Below, piece by piece: positions 17,824 through 27,637 of a DNA stretch of 64,000 bases. Source of the stretch: JAUIET01 sp045106985 (lineage in GTDB: Bacteria > Pseudomonadota > Gammaproteobacteria > Pseudomonadales > JAUIET01); the NCBI GenBank assembly GCA_045106985.1, contig JBGCFQ010000022.1, forward strand, positions 1 through 64,000. The letters are read 5' to 3'. The first letter of the stretch is position 1; each line of letters begins with the position of its first letter. The translations under genes were made by a program, and so were the position numbers. A model generated the notes under the pieces. It was not told where the DNA came from, did no database searches, and was given only the letters and a program-made list of their open reading frames with translations.

Positions 17824-19035
17824 ATGCCTGAAGAGCTAAACGAACAAGATTGGTCTGCGCGCAGAGCTATGATCGCTAGCGACAACCAACGCCGGATGAT
17901 AACGCACCTGAAGAATCGCACGAGTGACGTTGCCGAAGGTGCTATGGAAAATGACGCCAGGGTTTACACGGATCCCAAGCGATTTGAGCGTGAAATGGAT
18001 GTGCTGTTTCGCGACACGCCCTTGGTGGCTGGTTTGTCTGGTGACCTGCCGGTTGCTGGGTCTATTATGTTGTTTGAAGAGCTTGATCAGTCGATTTTGA
18101 TTACTCGAAATAAAGACGGAAAGGTAGGTGCTTTCCTCAATATGTGTACCCACCGTGGTGCGAAACTAATGGAGGAGTGCGCAGAGAAAAATCGCATAAC
18201 TTGTCCTTTCCATGGCTGGAGTTTTGATCTGGATGGCCAGCTCGCAGGCTTAACTGCGCCAGAAACCTTCGCAAATATGGATCGCTCGACTCGCGCATTG
18301 ATCAAGGTGCCATGCATTGAGTGGAATGGAATTATCTTTATTAAAGCGCGCCCAGGTGATGATGCGATTGACATAGTGGCACACCTTGGCTCGTTTGCGC
18401 CTGAACTGGCACAACTTGAGTTACAGCAATCTGTGCCGGTAAAAACCGGCCGACTTGACGCCGATTGCAATTGGAAATACGCCTTAGACACTTATGGCGA
18501 GGGCTATCACTTTCCTGTGCTACATCGTGAGACCGTTTCGCTGTTGTCTGCACCGAATACTTTTTACGATCCTTTTGGTAACCACCACCGAATAGGTTGG
18601 GCGTTACAGAGTTACAAGAGCTTACTTGATGCACCGGAGTCGGAATGGCCGCGAGCTCAATTTTCGGCGGTACATTATCTATTTCCAAATACAGTCATTT
18701 TTTATGGCGCTGTTACAGAGGGAGACGTGTTTGTTCAGATATTCCGTCATTTCCCCGATGCAGTTGGAAAAATGCATACCAACTTTTCGGTCTATTCGCC
18801 GGGCGAAATTACCGATGAAAGTTATCGAGCCGATGTTGAAGCAGGGTTTGATGGTACGGCGCATGTGGTAGACACTGAAGACTATTGGATAGCCCGAAAC
18901 GGTTGGGCACGTTTACGTGACGCGCCTGCCGGGTTCAAAGTGCTGTACAGCGCCAACGAAATCGCACTGCAAGACAACCATAAGAATATAGCTGCAGCAA
19001 TTGGTATGTCTCTTGATGTTTACGCGCGGACCTGA
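17824..19035 (+). CDS. Rieske non-heme iron oxygenase, alpha subunit
   Basis: 404 residues from ATG 17824 (ribosome-binding site AAGAGGTG; a GTG two codons upstream is possible). Rieske [2Fe-2S] ligands C108-x-H110 and C127-x-x-H130 are intact. The mononuclear iron site appears as LDTYGEGYHFPVLH with H229 and H234, and the bridging acid D222. It hydroxylates an aromatic or other substrate using electrons from a reductase not encoded nearby. There is no beta subunit next to it, so a single-component alpha(3)-type oxygenase is likely. The 306 bp upstream contain only an 8-bp inverted repeat (17560-17585) and no gene. Confidence 0.9.
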   Translation: MPEELNEQDWSARRAMIASDNQRRMITHLKNRTSDVAEGAMENDARVYTDPKRFEREMDVLFRDTPLVAGLSGDLPVAGSIMLFEELDQSILITRNKDGKVGAFLNMCTHRGAKLMEECAEKNRITCPFHGWSFDLDGQLAGLTAPETFANMDRSTRALIKVPCIEWNGIIFIKARPGDDAIDIVAHLGSFAPELAQLELQQSVPVKTGRLDADCNWKYALDTYGEGYHFPVLHRETVSLLSAPNTFYDPFGNHHRIGWALQSYKSLLDAPESEWPRAQFSAVHYLFPNTVIFYGAVTEGDVFVQIFRHFPDAVGKMHTNFSVYSPGEITDESYRADVEAGFDGTAHVVDTEDYWIARNGWARLRDAPAGFKVLYSANEIALQDNHKNIAAAIGMSLDVYART

Positions 19036-19080
19036 AGCAAGCAGGCCTGAAGCAAAACTGTAGGCGGTTAAACTGGCGTA

Positions 19081-20817
19081 CTACTTGCGTCGGTAGACCA
19101 CTTTTCCATCCATCATAGTCATCACGACCTTCACCGTGTGAATCTGATAGGGGTCCGTTTTAAAAATGTCGCGGTCTAGTTGAACCATGTCAGCAAGCTT
19201 GCCTACCTCAATGGAGCCTATTTGGTTCTCCATATGCATTTGGTAAGCGGCATCAATCGTATAGCCTCGTAACAATTCTTCTACGCTCAATCGTTCGCTT
19301 ATTAAGGGCTGAATAAGCGAATCTGCATCGCCGGGCTCTTGGCGAGTATGTCCGATTTCAATGTTAAAAATGGGCGACATGCCTAGCATGCCTGCGCCAC
19401 TTGCAGGAAAGTCGCTGCCGAAGGACAGTTTTGCGCCACTGTTGCTTAGGCTTTTAAAGCGCCAATAGCGACTGAACTGATCGTCGCTAACGAATTGCTT
19501 GCCATAAGTGTCGTAGGCCGCCCACAGAGGCGTACTTTGCCCCACCACATTGAGCTCTGCAAACCGCGGTAAGTCGGCATCGGTAATGACCTGTATATGA
19601 CAGATAGCGTAGCGGGTTTCACTGTTGGGCATTGCTTTTTGCGCAAACTCAATTGCGTTCAGTGCCTCGTGTATAGCACGTTCACCGAGGGCATGAATGT
19701 GTACGTCAATGTCTTCATTCGCCGCACCGCTCACCATGTCGTTCATTTGCTGCTGCGTAAATACCGTTGCGCCATTGTTGCCGGGCTCGCCTTGGTAGTC
19801 CTCAAACATTGCCGCCGTACGACCTTCTATAGTGCCATCTTGCATAATTTTAAGAACGCGATAATGGAAGTTACTCCCTTGTATGCTGTCGCGCCATTGC
19901 TTTGCATTTTCAACGGCGTCCGCCGCTTGGCTCGCGTCTTCAGGGCGATAAGAACCCACAATCCGAACGCTCATATTTCCGCTAGCGTTAATTCCGTCCC
20001 AAACTTGTTTAACAACGTCGCCGTAGCCAATAGTGCCGGCATCGAAAGCAGCGGTTACGCCGAAGCTGTTCATCGCTTTTACCACCAAGGCTGTGCCTTC
20101 TGTAACTACCTCATCTGTGATGGCGTCTAAACCGTCCATCGCAAACGAGGCTGTGTCTTCTAACAAATAGCCGGTGGGGTGGCCGTTGGCTTCGCGTTTG
20201 TAGTAGCTAAAATTAGGTACTGGGTCTGGCGTATTAGCGTCTATATTCAATTGTTCCAGTGCTCGGCTGTTAACCCACGCAGCATGAAAGCCTTCGTCCA
20301 TAATAATAACCGGCCTATCACTAACAACAGCGTCTATCGCTTGGCGTGTAGGTCCTTCTGGTCCAAAAGTGCTCGCAAGGAAGCCATAACCAAACAAAAC
20401 GTCGGCATCAGGGTTGGCAGCCGCATATTCCTCTATGCTTGTAATCCAATCATCCACGTTGCCAAATGTGTCTAGCGATAAGGCCTGTGCATAAGCGCCA
20501 CCAGCAACCGGATGCATGTGTGAATCAATAAAGCCAGGCAGTAACATTTGCCCGCCAAGATCGTGAACCGTACTGTTCTCTGCTGTGTGTGCAGCAATCC
20601 CTTCTTTGTTGCCAACGTAAACTATTTTATTGCCATTCACTGCAACCGCTTCAGCCCAAGGGTTTTGTGAGTTTGAGGTGTACACTTTGGCATTTAAGAA
20701 AACATGATCAGCGCCTTTCGAAACCTCGAGAGTATTGCAGGCTGCAACAAAAGACAGAGTTGCAGCGCTAAAAAGTATCTTCGCAAACAAGCGCCACTCG
20801 GTTTTAGACGTGATCAT
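19081..20817 (-). CDS. Lipoprotein amidohydrolase, YtcJ-like (amidohydrolase family 3)
   Basis: 578 residues from ATG 20817. The signal peptide ends in LSFVAAC (lipobox), so it is a lipoprotein, although YtcJ-type enzymes are usually cytosolic. The metal-dependent hydrolase hallmarks are LPGFIDSHMHP (HxH metal site, about residue 90), HIHALGERAIHEAL and FGSDFPASG (catalytic Asp). The C-terminus has the typical EVGKLADMVQLDRDIF. Hydrolyses an amide or related bond in the periplasm; substrate unknown. Confidence 0.9.
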   Translation of the reverse strand: MITSKTEWRLFAKILFSAATLSFVAACNTLEVSKGADHVFLNAKVYTSNSQNPWAEAVAVNGNKIVYVGNKEGIAAHTAENSTVHDLGGQMLLPGFIDSHMHPVAGGAYAQALSLDTFGNVDDWITSIEEYAAANPDADVLFGYGFLASTFGPEGPTRQAIDAVVSDRPVIIMDEGFHAAWVNSRALEQLNIDANTPDPVPNFSYYKREANGHPTGYLLEDTASFAMDGLDAITDEVVTEGTALVVKAMNSFGVTAAFDAGTIGYGDVVKQVWDGINASGNMSVRIVGSYRPEDASQAADAVENAKQWRDSIQGSNFHYRVLKIMQDGTIEGRTAAMFEDYQGEPGNNGATVFTQQQMNDMVSGAANEDIDVHIHALGERAIHEALNAIEFAQKAMPNSETRYAICHIQVITDADLPRFAELNVVGQSTPLWAAYDTYGKQFVSDDQFSRYWRFKSLSNSGAKLSFGSDFPASGAGMLGMSPIFNIEIGHTRQEPGDADSLIQPLISERLSVEELLRGYTIDAAYQMHMENQIGSIEVGKLADMVQLDRDIFKTDPYQIHTVKVVMTMMDGKVVYRRK

Positions 20818-20906
20818 TGGTTTTCTTGCCTCTTTCTTTATGAGTCGATTGCACACTGCTGCTGATTAAGTGTGCGGCATAACCTTGCCGCATAGCTTAG
20901 TTGACG

Positions 20907-21305
20907 TTATCCAGGCATACGTTCGAACGCGGGAATGCCTTCGGGTACGTGATGAAACTCTTGTTTGTCGACACAGAAAATAGCCATTTCTGGAGAACCG
21001 TACTGAGACACATCGTCCATGCTGCCAACTTTCACTATGGTCATACCGCCAGCAAGGCTGGTAATAGGGGTGCCACAATTGCCACAAAACTCGCGCACAA
21101 CCGCGTTTTCAATATCGGTTCGCTGAAACTGCTTAGGCGCGCCCTGAGTGTATTGCAAGCTGTCTCCAGCTAGAGCAAGTATTACGTTAGCAGAACCGCC
21201 AGAAATGTATTGGCATTCGCGGCAATGACACTGGCCCTTTAGAATGGGTTCACCTTCGGCCTCATAACGCACCTCACCACAATAACAACCACCTGTAAAT
21301 TTCAT
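20907..21305 (-). CDS. GFA-family zinc protein (glutathione-dependent formaldehyde-activating-like)
   Basis: 132 residues with the complete GFA cysteine pattern: GGCYCGEVRYEA, GQCHCRECQ and EFCGNCGTPI. Binds two zinc ions; in characterised members it condenses formaldehyde with glutathione, but most have unknown substrates. Single gene, 90 bp downstream of the amidohydrolase promoter region. Confidence 0.92.
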   Translation of the reverse strand: MKFTGGCYCGEVRYEAEGEPILKGQCHCRECQYISGGSANVILALAGDSLQYTQGAPKQFQRTDIENAVVREFCGNCGTPITSLAGGMTIVKVGSMDDVSQYGSPEMAIFCVDKQEFHHVPEGIPAFERMPG

Positions 21306-21557
21306 CGTTTCTTCCTCTTTCTCTTAGTTTTTATATTCATGTTTATTCGTGCAACAATAATAAGGCATAACGCAATTCACAATAGTTAAACGTGCGCAAC
21401 GGTATGACCTCTTTGTAAGGCCTATAGTACGGTGGAATCACTAGGTTGGCCACCTCTTGCCAGCGCCTCTAAACTTGCGTGTGCTCACCTAATGCGCTTA
21501 AATCAAGCCGGCGTACACAGCACTAGTGCGTTGTCACCGCAGAGGATATTTCGAAGT

Positions 21558-22670
21558 ATGGCTAATGATTCGGCGCTCCCTTTAACCTTGTACGGTTCCA
21601 GCATTTCCTACTTCACTGGCAAGCTTGAAAACTATTTCAAGATAAAGGGGTTCCCGTATCAGTTAACACCTCTTTTTGAACCGGCACACGAAGATCTTAT
21701 TCGCGAGAATCTTGGCTCAACCCAGAACCCGGCATTGCGCTTGGCGAATGGCACATGGATGAGTGACAGCACGCCCATTATTGGCTGGTTTGAAAAGGAA
21801 TACCCGACACCTTCTGTGTTGCCCGCTGAACCAATACAACGTTTTTTCAGCCTGCTGTTGGAAGACTACGCAGACGAATGGCTTTGGCGCCCGGCTATGC
21901 ACTACCGCTGGTTTTACACTAGGGGGGCCAGGTTCGCGAGCACACTTCTTGCAGAAGAAACAAATTCCAAAGCAGCTCGCCATTTGCCGCAGTTTATTAA
22001 GCGCAGAGTAGTCACTCAGCGGCAACGCAATGGTTATACCTCGGGCGATGGCATTCGTGTTGATCAGACCAGTGGTGTAGAAGCTATTTACCATCGCACG
22101 CTTGCACAGCTGGAAGCGATTTTTAAAACTCGCCCATTTTTATTGGGCGACAAGCCAAGCTTGGCTGATATAGGTTTTTCTGGTCCAATGTTTAGGCATT
22201 TTGCGCTCGACCCCGTCCCTGCTGACATTATGCGTCAGACCGCGCCAGCAGTGTTTGAGTGGGTGGCGCGCTTGTGGAACACCAGGCTGGAAACGTGCGA
22301 AGGCAGTTTGCTCAACGGAGTTCCAGATGACTGGGGGCCTATTCTCAATGAGGTAGGCAATGCCTACTTGCCTTACTTATGTGCAAACTGTGACGCCGTA
22401 GAGGCGGGACAAGAGCGATTTGATGCTGAGATAGACGGTGTACAGTATCGTGGAGCGAGATGGTCGCATTACCGTGTGTGGTGTTTACAGAAACTGCGGG
22501 ATCATTTTCTAGAGCTAAGCACGTTGGAGCAAGCCCAAGCAAAAGCCATTCTTGAGCAGCATAATTGTTGGGAGCCTTTGTGGAGGCACAAAAATTTGCC
22601 AATGAAAGAAGGCTTGTGCAGTCAATTGCCGTTCTACGTGGATGCTAAAATGATTGACGTGTATAAGTAG
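21558..22670 (+). CDS. Glutathione S-transferase-like protein with C-terminal extension
   Basis: 370 residues from ATG 21558; a longer frame from 21432 is rejected because its first 42 residues are not GST-like. N-terminal thioredoxin fold: LYGSSISYFTGKLENYFKIK and the substrate/GSH contact MSDSTPIIGWFE. C-terminal helical domain includes PFLLGDKPSLADIGFSGPMF (the GST N-capping box). About 100 extra residues follow (from about 270), with CANCD and a histidine-tryptophan-rich part (QHNCWEPLWRHKN), absent from ordinary GSTs of about 210 residues. Function unknown. Confidence 0.8.
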   Translation: MANDSALPLTLYGSSISYFTGKLENYFKIKGFPYQLTPLFEPAHEDLIRENLGSTQNPALRLANGTWMSDSTPIIGWFEKEYPTPSVLPAEPIQRFFSLLLEDYADEWLWRPAMHYRWFYTRGARFASTLLAEETNSKAARHLPQFIKRRVVTQRQRNGYTSGDGIRVDQTSGVEAIYHRTLAQLEAIFKTRPFLLGDKPSLADIGFSGPMFRHFALDPVPADIMRQTAPAVFEWVARLWNTRLETCEGSLLNGVPDDWGPILNEVGNAYLPYLCANCDAVEAGQERFDAEIDGVQYRGARWSHYRVWCLQKLRDHFLELSTLEQAQAKAILEQHNCWEPLWRHKNLPMKEGLCSQLPFYVDAKMIDVYK

Positions 22671-22698
22671 TCGATGTTCTGTTTGGCTATTCGTCTAA

Positions 22699-23190
22699 TC
22701 ACCGAACTAAAGAGTCTTTTGGCAAGCTTAGGCCATCACCAATAGACACTTTGCCATTGTTAAGCACTTTAGCCGTTATTCCGCCATGCCCACGCATAGC
22801 ATTGTAGCCACCTGGGCCGAGTATCGCTTCCATTCGACTGCAAGGGTGGCATAGGCCTGTGTATTCCAGCTCAACATCACCAAGGGTAAAAGTCTTGTTG
22901 CGCAAGGCAAGTAAGTTGACGCCCTTAACAACAATGTTGCGTCGTAATTCTTCTGGCTCGATAGCTTCTCGGCTTAGGCAGCTGGCAATAACCGCTAAAT
23001 GCTCTTCTTGTATAAGCGTTACTTGCCGCTTATGAGATCGCCCTGCATATCGGTCACCTTGCAGGCCACCTTCAGTGGTCAGCACTACTTCATTAAGCGC
23101 TTGCATGGTGGCGCGCCGGGCAGGGCGTATACCGATCCATGTTATGGCTCCTACCTGCGGCAGGGTGTCGAATAGATCTTGAAGCTTCAC
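22699..23190 (-). CDS. MOSC-domain protein (YiiM-like)
   Basis: 163 residues. The MOSC core is visible: GGLQGDRYAGR, RRNIVVKGVNLLAL, and the conserved cysteine region YTGLCHPCSRME. Established knowledge: MOSC domains carry sulfur for molybdenum-cofactor sulfuration or act with YiiM-type reductases on hydroxylated compounds. The GLCxPC pair is the sulfur-carrier site. Confidence 0.88.
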   Translation of the reverse strand: MKLQDLFDTLPQVGAITWIGIRPARRATMQALNEVVLTTEGGLQGDRYAGRSHKRQVTLIQEEHLAVIASCLSREAIEPEELRRNIVVKGVNLLALRNKTFTLGDVELEYTGLCHPCSRMEAILGPGGYNAMRGHGGITAKVLNNGKVSIGDGLSLPKDSLVR

Positions 23191-23359
23191 GCTGTGCTGG
23201 ACCTTATGCTTGGGTGTTAAAGGTGTGTCTGCACAGTGTAACGCCCGCGAGCAGCTGAGTTAAGCTGCTACGCGATTGAGTTTGGGCTGACGCTACACAA
23301 TACGCGCGTAAACGCTGGCCCAAGCCGGTTAAGCTAGCAAGGCAATCCTTTTGCCGTCA

Positions 23360-23809
23360 CTAGTTTTCACTAGTCGTTGCCGCCAGTTGCCTGGCCTCTT
23401 CTGCCCGCAGCACTCGCAAGTGTGCCTGCGCTCTGTTCTTGTACAGCTTCCTGGTTCGCGTTGAATGCGTGCGCTCTAGCCAGCCACCGTAATTGTCTGA
23501 ACGTTCGCTCTCAACCAAGGCATTGGCGCAAGCTTCATTGGCTCTGCCAAGCTGGCCTTGAAGAATGTACGCTGCGCATAAGTTGTTCTGTATCAATATT
23601 CGATTGTCACTATAGTCGCTGGTCATTTGGGTGATGGCCAATGGGTAGTTCTGTTCAAGCATGGCCTCTGCACCCGTTACATCTGAATAGATGGTGAGCT
23701 CAAATTGTGGGTCTTTAGTATCAGGCTGGGCATAAGCGCTTGCCTGCCACAGAGCCGCTACTGTCACCATCACTGATACCGAGAGCAAGCTGGAGTAATT
23801 CAATTTCAT
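23360..23809 (-). CDS. Secreted TPR-like hypothetical protein
   Basis: 149 residues with a signal peptide (SVMVTVAALWQASAYA). The mature part has a TPR-like pair of helices (NNLCAAYILQGQLGRANEAC) and a second C-terminal helix pair (YKNRAQAHLRVLRAEEARQ). Probably a periplasmic protein-interaction module. Single gene. Confidence 0.7.
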   Translation of the reverse strand: MKLNYSSLLSVSVMVTVAALWQASAYAQPDTKDPQFELTIYSDVTGAEAMLEQNYPLAITQMTSDYSDNRILIQNNLCAAYILQGQLGRANEACANALVESERSDNYGGWLERTHSTRTRKLYKNRAQAHLRVLRAEEARQLAATTSEN

Positions 23810-23914
23810 GTCATCACCTATTAGTAAAACTATTCAGGCTAAGAGTAGGGTGTTAAAAATAGGTGGGCAAACGACTATATTTGACATGCTTGTTAGATAT
23901 TCTAATATGGTCGG

Positions 23915-24820
23915 ATGCGAAAACTTCCCCCGTTAAACAGTTTACGTGCCTTTGAGGCTGCAGCACGCCTGCTTAGCTTTAGTAAGGCCGCAGACGAGCT
24001 CAGCGTTACGCCGGCCGCCATTAGCCAACAGATAAAGATTCTGGAGGACTACTTCGACTACCCCTTGTTTCATCGCCATCCTCGAGGGCTTAGCTTGACT
24101 GATTGTGGCGAGCAGTTGTTGCCCAACACTTCTGACGCTTTTGATCAGTTACATCACGCAGTTCGCTTGGTTCGTGCTAAAACCGATACTTCTATTCTTA
24201 CAGTAAGTGTGTCGCCTTCACTCGGAGCAAAATGGTTGGTGCCAAATTTGGAGTCTTTTCGTCATGCAAATCCAAAGTTTGATATACGACTTGATGCGTC
24301 TGACCGCTTAGTTGATTTTGAAAAAGAGGACGTCGATATTGCTATACGCTACGGGGCAGGTAACTATCGTGGATTAGTCTCGAAGCGACTGTTTGCAAAC
24401 TACACGTTTCCTGTTTGCAGTCCTGAACTCACCAAAGGTAAGCGGGCAGTGCGTTCCCCAAAAGACTTGATGCACCACACCTTGCTGCATACCGAGTGGG
24501 TGTCTATTAGCGACACGGCACCGCACTGGCCAACGTGGTTGAAGGTGATGGGGGTGAATGTGCCACACGCAGCGCGTGGGCCGCGCTTTACCAATGAAAC
24601 AATGGGACTTCAAGCGGCCATAGAAGGGCAGGGTATTTTACTTTCGTCTACAGCCGTTGCCACTAACGATCTCGCAAAAGGACTACTTGTCCGCCCGTTC
24701 GGCGATATGCAGGAGGCAAATAATATTACGCATTATCTGGTGTACCCCAAAAGTCATATGGCCGACCCAAAAGTACAAGCATTTTGTGCGTGGATACGCA
24801 GCATAATGCCTGAGAAATGA
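23915..24820 (+). CDS. LysR-family regulator (GcvA-like)
   Basis: 301 residues. Winged helix (PLNSLRAFEAAARLLSFSKA, VTPAAISQQIKILED) followed by the GcvA-type ligand-binding domain (SVSPSLGAKWLVPNL, DIAIRYGAGNY). The ATG is close to a probable -10-like TAGATAT, with no ribosome-binding site, so translation may be leaderless. It probably controls the divergent TPR-like gene or the downstream MBL gene, which starts 35 bp after it. Confidence 0.9.
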   Translation: MRKLPPLNSLRAFEAAARLLSFSKAADELSVTPAAISQQIKILEDYFDYPLFHRHPRGLSLTDCGEQLLPNTSDAFDQLHHAVRLVRAKTDTSILTVSVSPSLGAKWLVPNLESFRHANPKFDIRLDASDRLVDFEKEDVDIAIRYGAGNYRGLVSKRLFANYTFPVCSPELTKGKRAVRSPKDLMHHTLLHTEWVSISDTAPHWPTWLKVMGVNVPHAARGPRFTNETMGLQAAIEGQGILLSSTAVATNDLAKGLLVRPFGDMQEANNITHYLVYPKSHMADPKVQAFCAWIRSIMPEK

Positions 24821-24854
24821 CACATACTAGCGTTCTGAAAAACGGAAGAGTGTC

Positions 24855-25958
24855 ATGATGTTGGCTAAGATTATTGCGGGCCTGGTGTTGATCATTGTAG
24901 GTGGGCTAATGTTGTTTGATTTTTCCGTATTTGGTTCTCCACCAACTGACCAACAAGCGAAAGGTTTTCAGTCATCAGCTCAGTTCAATACTGACACAGG
25001 AGTATTTCAAAATCGCCTTCCTAATGCGATCAATGAAGGGTCGGAAGACGGCGATACTTGGGCAACGCTGAAGAAGTTGATGGATAAGGATGGTGATACT
25101 TTGCCGGCAGATAAGCTGCCTGAAGTAAAGCCAAACATCAGTCGCTTTCTGGAGCCCAGCGAGACGCTAAAGTCCATTTGGCTGGGCCATTCCACTTTCC
25201 TTTTGAACTTAAAAGGAGTGATCATTCTTATCGACCCGATGTTTTCGGATTACGCAGCGCCCATTCCGCTGTTTGTGAAGCGTTTTCAGGCACTCGTTCT
25301 TGAGTTGGAAGAGCTGCCAGATATTGATTACATCGTTATATCGCACGATCACTATGATCATCTCGATATGAAGTCGATCAAACATTTTATACCATCGAAG
25401 ACTGTGTTTGTGGTGCCACTCGGCGTCGGCGCGCATATAGAAGGGTGGGGCATTGCAAAGCAAAGAATTGTAGAGAAAGACTGGTGGCAGGTCGCAGAGT
25501 TTGAGGATGCCAAATTCGTTGCAACGCCCGCGCAGCACTTTTCAGGTCGCAGCTTTACTGATCGGGATAAAACGCTATGGGCTTCGTGGGTAATTCAGGC
25601 CGGCGGTCACAATGTGTTTTACAGCGGCGACAGCGGCTTCGATACGCACTTCAAAGGCATTGGTGAGCGCTATGGACCGTTCGATGTGGCCTATATGGAA
25701 ACGGGCCAATACAATGAACAATGGAAAGCCGTGCACCTTATGCCGGCTGAGGCGGTTAAAGCCTTCAAGGACCTTAACGCTAAGTACTATTTCCCTGTTC
25801 ATTGGGGCATGTTCAGACTTTCTGTGCACCCATGGTATGAGCCGGTTGAAAAGCTTTACGCGAACGCCAAGCAGGGTAATATTGAAATAATTGTCCCCAA
25901 GGTTGGGCAACTAGTTAATATCAATAAGCCTGCGCCTCTTGAGTTGTGGTGGAGATAA
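24855..25958 (+). CDS. MBL-fold hydrolase, NAPE-PLD/RomA-like
   Basis: 367 residues with an N-terminal membrane anchor (IIAGLVLIIVGGLMLFDF). Metallo-beta-lactamase motifs: IWLGHSTFLL, DPMFS, HDHYDHLD (about residue 175), TPAQHFSGR, YSGDSGFDTHF and the final VHWGMF. This arrangement fits NAPE-PLD/UlaG-type phosphodiesterases acting on N-acyl phospholipids or related lipids; substrate here not established. The downstream DNA carries a 13-bp tandem repeat. Confidence 0.88.
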   Translation: MMLAKIIAGLVLIIVGGLMLFDFSVFGSPPTDQQAKGFQSSAQFNTDTGVFQNRLPNAINEGSEDGDTWATLKKLMDKDGDTLPADKLPEVKPNISRFLEPSETLKSIWLGHSTFLLNLKGVIILIDPMFSDYAAPIPLFVKRFQALVLELEELPDIDYIVISHDHYDHLDMKSIKHFIPSKTVFVVPLGVGAHIEGWGIAKQRIVEKDWWQVAEFEDAKFVATPAQHFSGRSFTDRDKTLWASWVIQAGGHNVFYSGDSGFDTHFKGIGERYGPFDVAYMETGQYNEQWKAVHLMPAEAVKAFKDLNAKYYFPVHWGMFRLSVHPWYEPVEKLYANAKQGNIEIIVPKVGQLVNINKPAPLELWWR

Positions 25959-26008
25959 AAAGCGGCGACAAAGAGCGGCGACAAAGAGCGGCGATAAAAT
26001 ACGGTGAT
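25957..26008. repeat. Four 13-bp tandem units
   Basis: Units AAAAAGCGGCGAC, AAAGAGCGGCGAC, AAAGAGCGGCGAT and the degenerate AAAATACGGTGAT run head to tail from the stop codon of the MBL gene to 16 bases before ATG 26024. A minisatellite of this kind could change copy number and alter spacing between the two genes. Confidence 0.85.
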
Positions 26009-26023
26009 TAAAAGAAAGCGCAT

Positions 26024-26857
26024 ATGAGTATAAAATTAACGCCATTCTCTGCAGGCTGCGGAGCAGTAGTTGAAGATATGCAGCTGGCCACACTCGGGCC
26101 GGAGCAGCTCGCGGATCTTCGTCAGGCGTTTAGCGAATACGGTTTGTTGTTTTTTCGAAACCAGAACTTGTCACCGGAAAATCACTTGGGCTTTGCCAAG
26201 CAGTTTGGCAACATTGTATTGAACAAATTCTTTACACCCGTGAGTAACTATCCTGATATTGCCGAAGTGAGAAAAGAGCCGACTCAGGAAATGAATATTG
26301 GCGGTGGTTGGCACACCGATCACAGCTATGACGATGAGCCTGCGATGGGATCAATTCTTGTCGCAAGAGAATTGCCAGATAGCGGTGGTAACACTCGGTT
26401 TGCTAATCTTGCTGCGGCTTACAGCGGATTGCCGGAAGAACTGAAATACAAGGTTGCTTCGCTGCGCGCGATTCATTCCAACGAGCATATTTACGGCAAA
26501 GGAGGCTACTACGAGTCTACTGACCAGGCCATGGTGGCAAAAGGTGACAGAGTAGGTCGGGCGACACACCCAATTGTTATTCAGCATCCCTTAAGTAAAA
26601 AATCTATATTGTATGTAAACCCTGGCCATACAATAGCCATTGAAGGCATGGATTCCACCGAAAGCAAAGACTTGCTTGATCAGTTATACGCCCATGTCGA
26701 CCAGTCAGAATTCACCTGTAACTTCGATTGGCATCCAGGTTCTGTGGCTTTTTGGGATAATCGCGCCACCTGGCATTTTGCTAACAATGACTATCAAGGA
26801 CAGCGGCGTTTGATGCACCGTATTACCTTGGCGGGTTGCCCACTAATTGCGCCATAA
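26024..26857 (+). CDS. TauD/TfdA-family 2-oxoglutarate/Fe(II) dioxygenase
   Basis: 277 residues. The facial triad is visible as WHTDHSY (H-x-D, about residue 92) with the distal histidine in ATWHFANND, and the 2-oxoglutarate-binding arginine in RRLMHRITLAG. Oxidises a sulfonate, aryloxy-alkanoate or similar substrate using 2-oxoglutarate and oxygen. Follows the MBL gene in the same direction across 65 bp. Confidence 0.9.
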   Translation: MSIKLTPFSAGCGAVVEDMQLATLGPEQLADLRQAFSEYGLLFFRNQNLSPENHLGFAKQFGNIVLNKFFTPVSNYPDIAEVRKEPTQEMNIGGGWHTDHSYDDEPAMGSILVARELPDSGGNTRFANLAAAYSGLPEELKYKVASLRAIHSNEHIYGKGGYYESTDQAMVAKGDRVGRATHPIVIQHPLSKKSILYVNPGHTIAIEGMDSTESKDLLDQLYAHVDQSEFTCNFDWHPGSVAFWDNRATWHFANNDYQGQRRLMHRITLAGCPLIAP

Positions 26858-27102
26858 TAAAGACGGTAGACGTTTGGCAGTCAGTGTTATGCTTTGAGAG
26901 TGTGCAGCACGAAAGAAATTTGCACGCATTCAACCCTCGCTAATGACACCTTTTACCGATGCCATTGTATAGGCGCTGAATGACTTCACTTCATTAGCGT
27001 CTTCGCTAAAACCCCACGCGGAAAACACAACCACTAAGCTACATACAACCGCAACAGAGAGTATCTGTAACTCCTGCTTGCATGAAAAAACGCTAGGCCT
27101 GT

Positions 27103-27240
27103 TCACAGGGCCCAGCCGCCAAAGGCAACGCCCATTACAAACATAACCGACCCGGTAACCACCTCATACCGAATGAGACGAGTGTGCCATTCTTCAGCAA
27201 CCGGTCCGCCTAGCTGACGCTCACAGTGAACAATATTCAT
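27103..27240 (-). CDS. Small membrane protein, 45 residues
   Basis: Starts at ATG 27238-27240 behind AGAGAGG (a good ribosome-binding site) and ends with TGA at 27103. N-terminal half polar (MNIVHCERQLGG), C-terminal half a single membrane helix (VVTGSVMFVMGVAFGGWAL). It is in an otherwise gene-free 780-bp gap. Unknown family. Confidence 0.55.
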   Translation of the reverse strand: MNIVHCERQLGGPVAEEWHTRLIRYEVVTGSVMFVMGVAFGGWAL

Positions 27241-27637
27241 TCTATTAACCTCTCTTTGTCATCTGCAGCAATAATGGCAACACTATTAGGCAGATCAGTC
27301 CGTGGCCCCTAGTCGTATAGAAGAGGGGGGTTGTTCTCGTAAAAGACATATTTAATCGGTTGATGAAGTACGTCTTGTTGGAATTATATTACTCGAATCG
27401 AGTTCCAGCGGGCTCACATTATACTGTGTATATGTACAGTTTTTTGGGAAGGTTATTTGCATTTATAACGAACCCACAGGCGAGAGGATGAGTGGGTTGT
27501 GCGGCCATTCTGTGCGTTTTTTGCTACATGTTTAAGAAATGCTCAGTAGTGAGATGCGCTGCTGGTAAGCGAATCACAAAGGCAATATCATCGTTGCTCT
27601 TCTTTTGTATTCTTACCGTTTCAAGGAATATCTAATA
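27241..27637. other. Intergenic stretch, nothing supported
   Basis: AT-rich, contains a stretch of short alternating runs around 27360-27460 but no gene or clear signal. The flanking stretch 26858-27102 is likewise empty. Confidence 0.4.
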
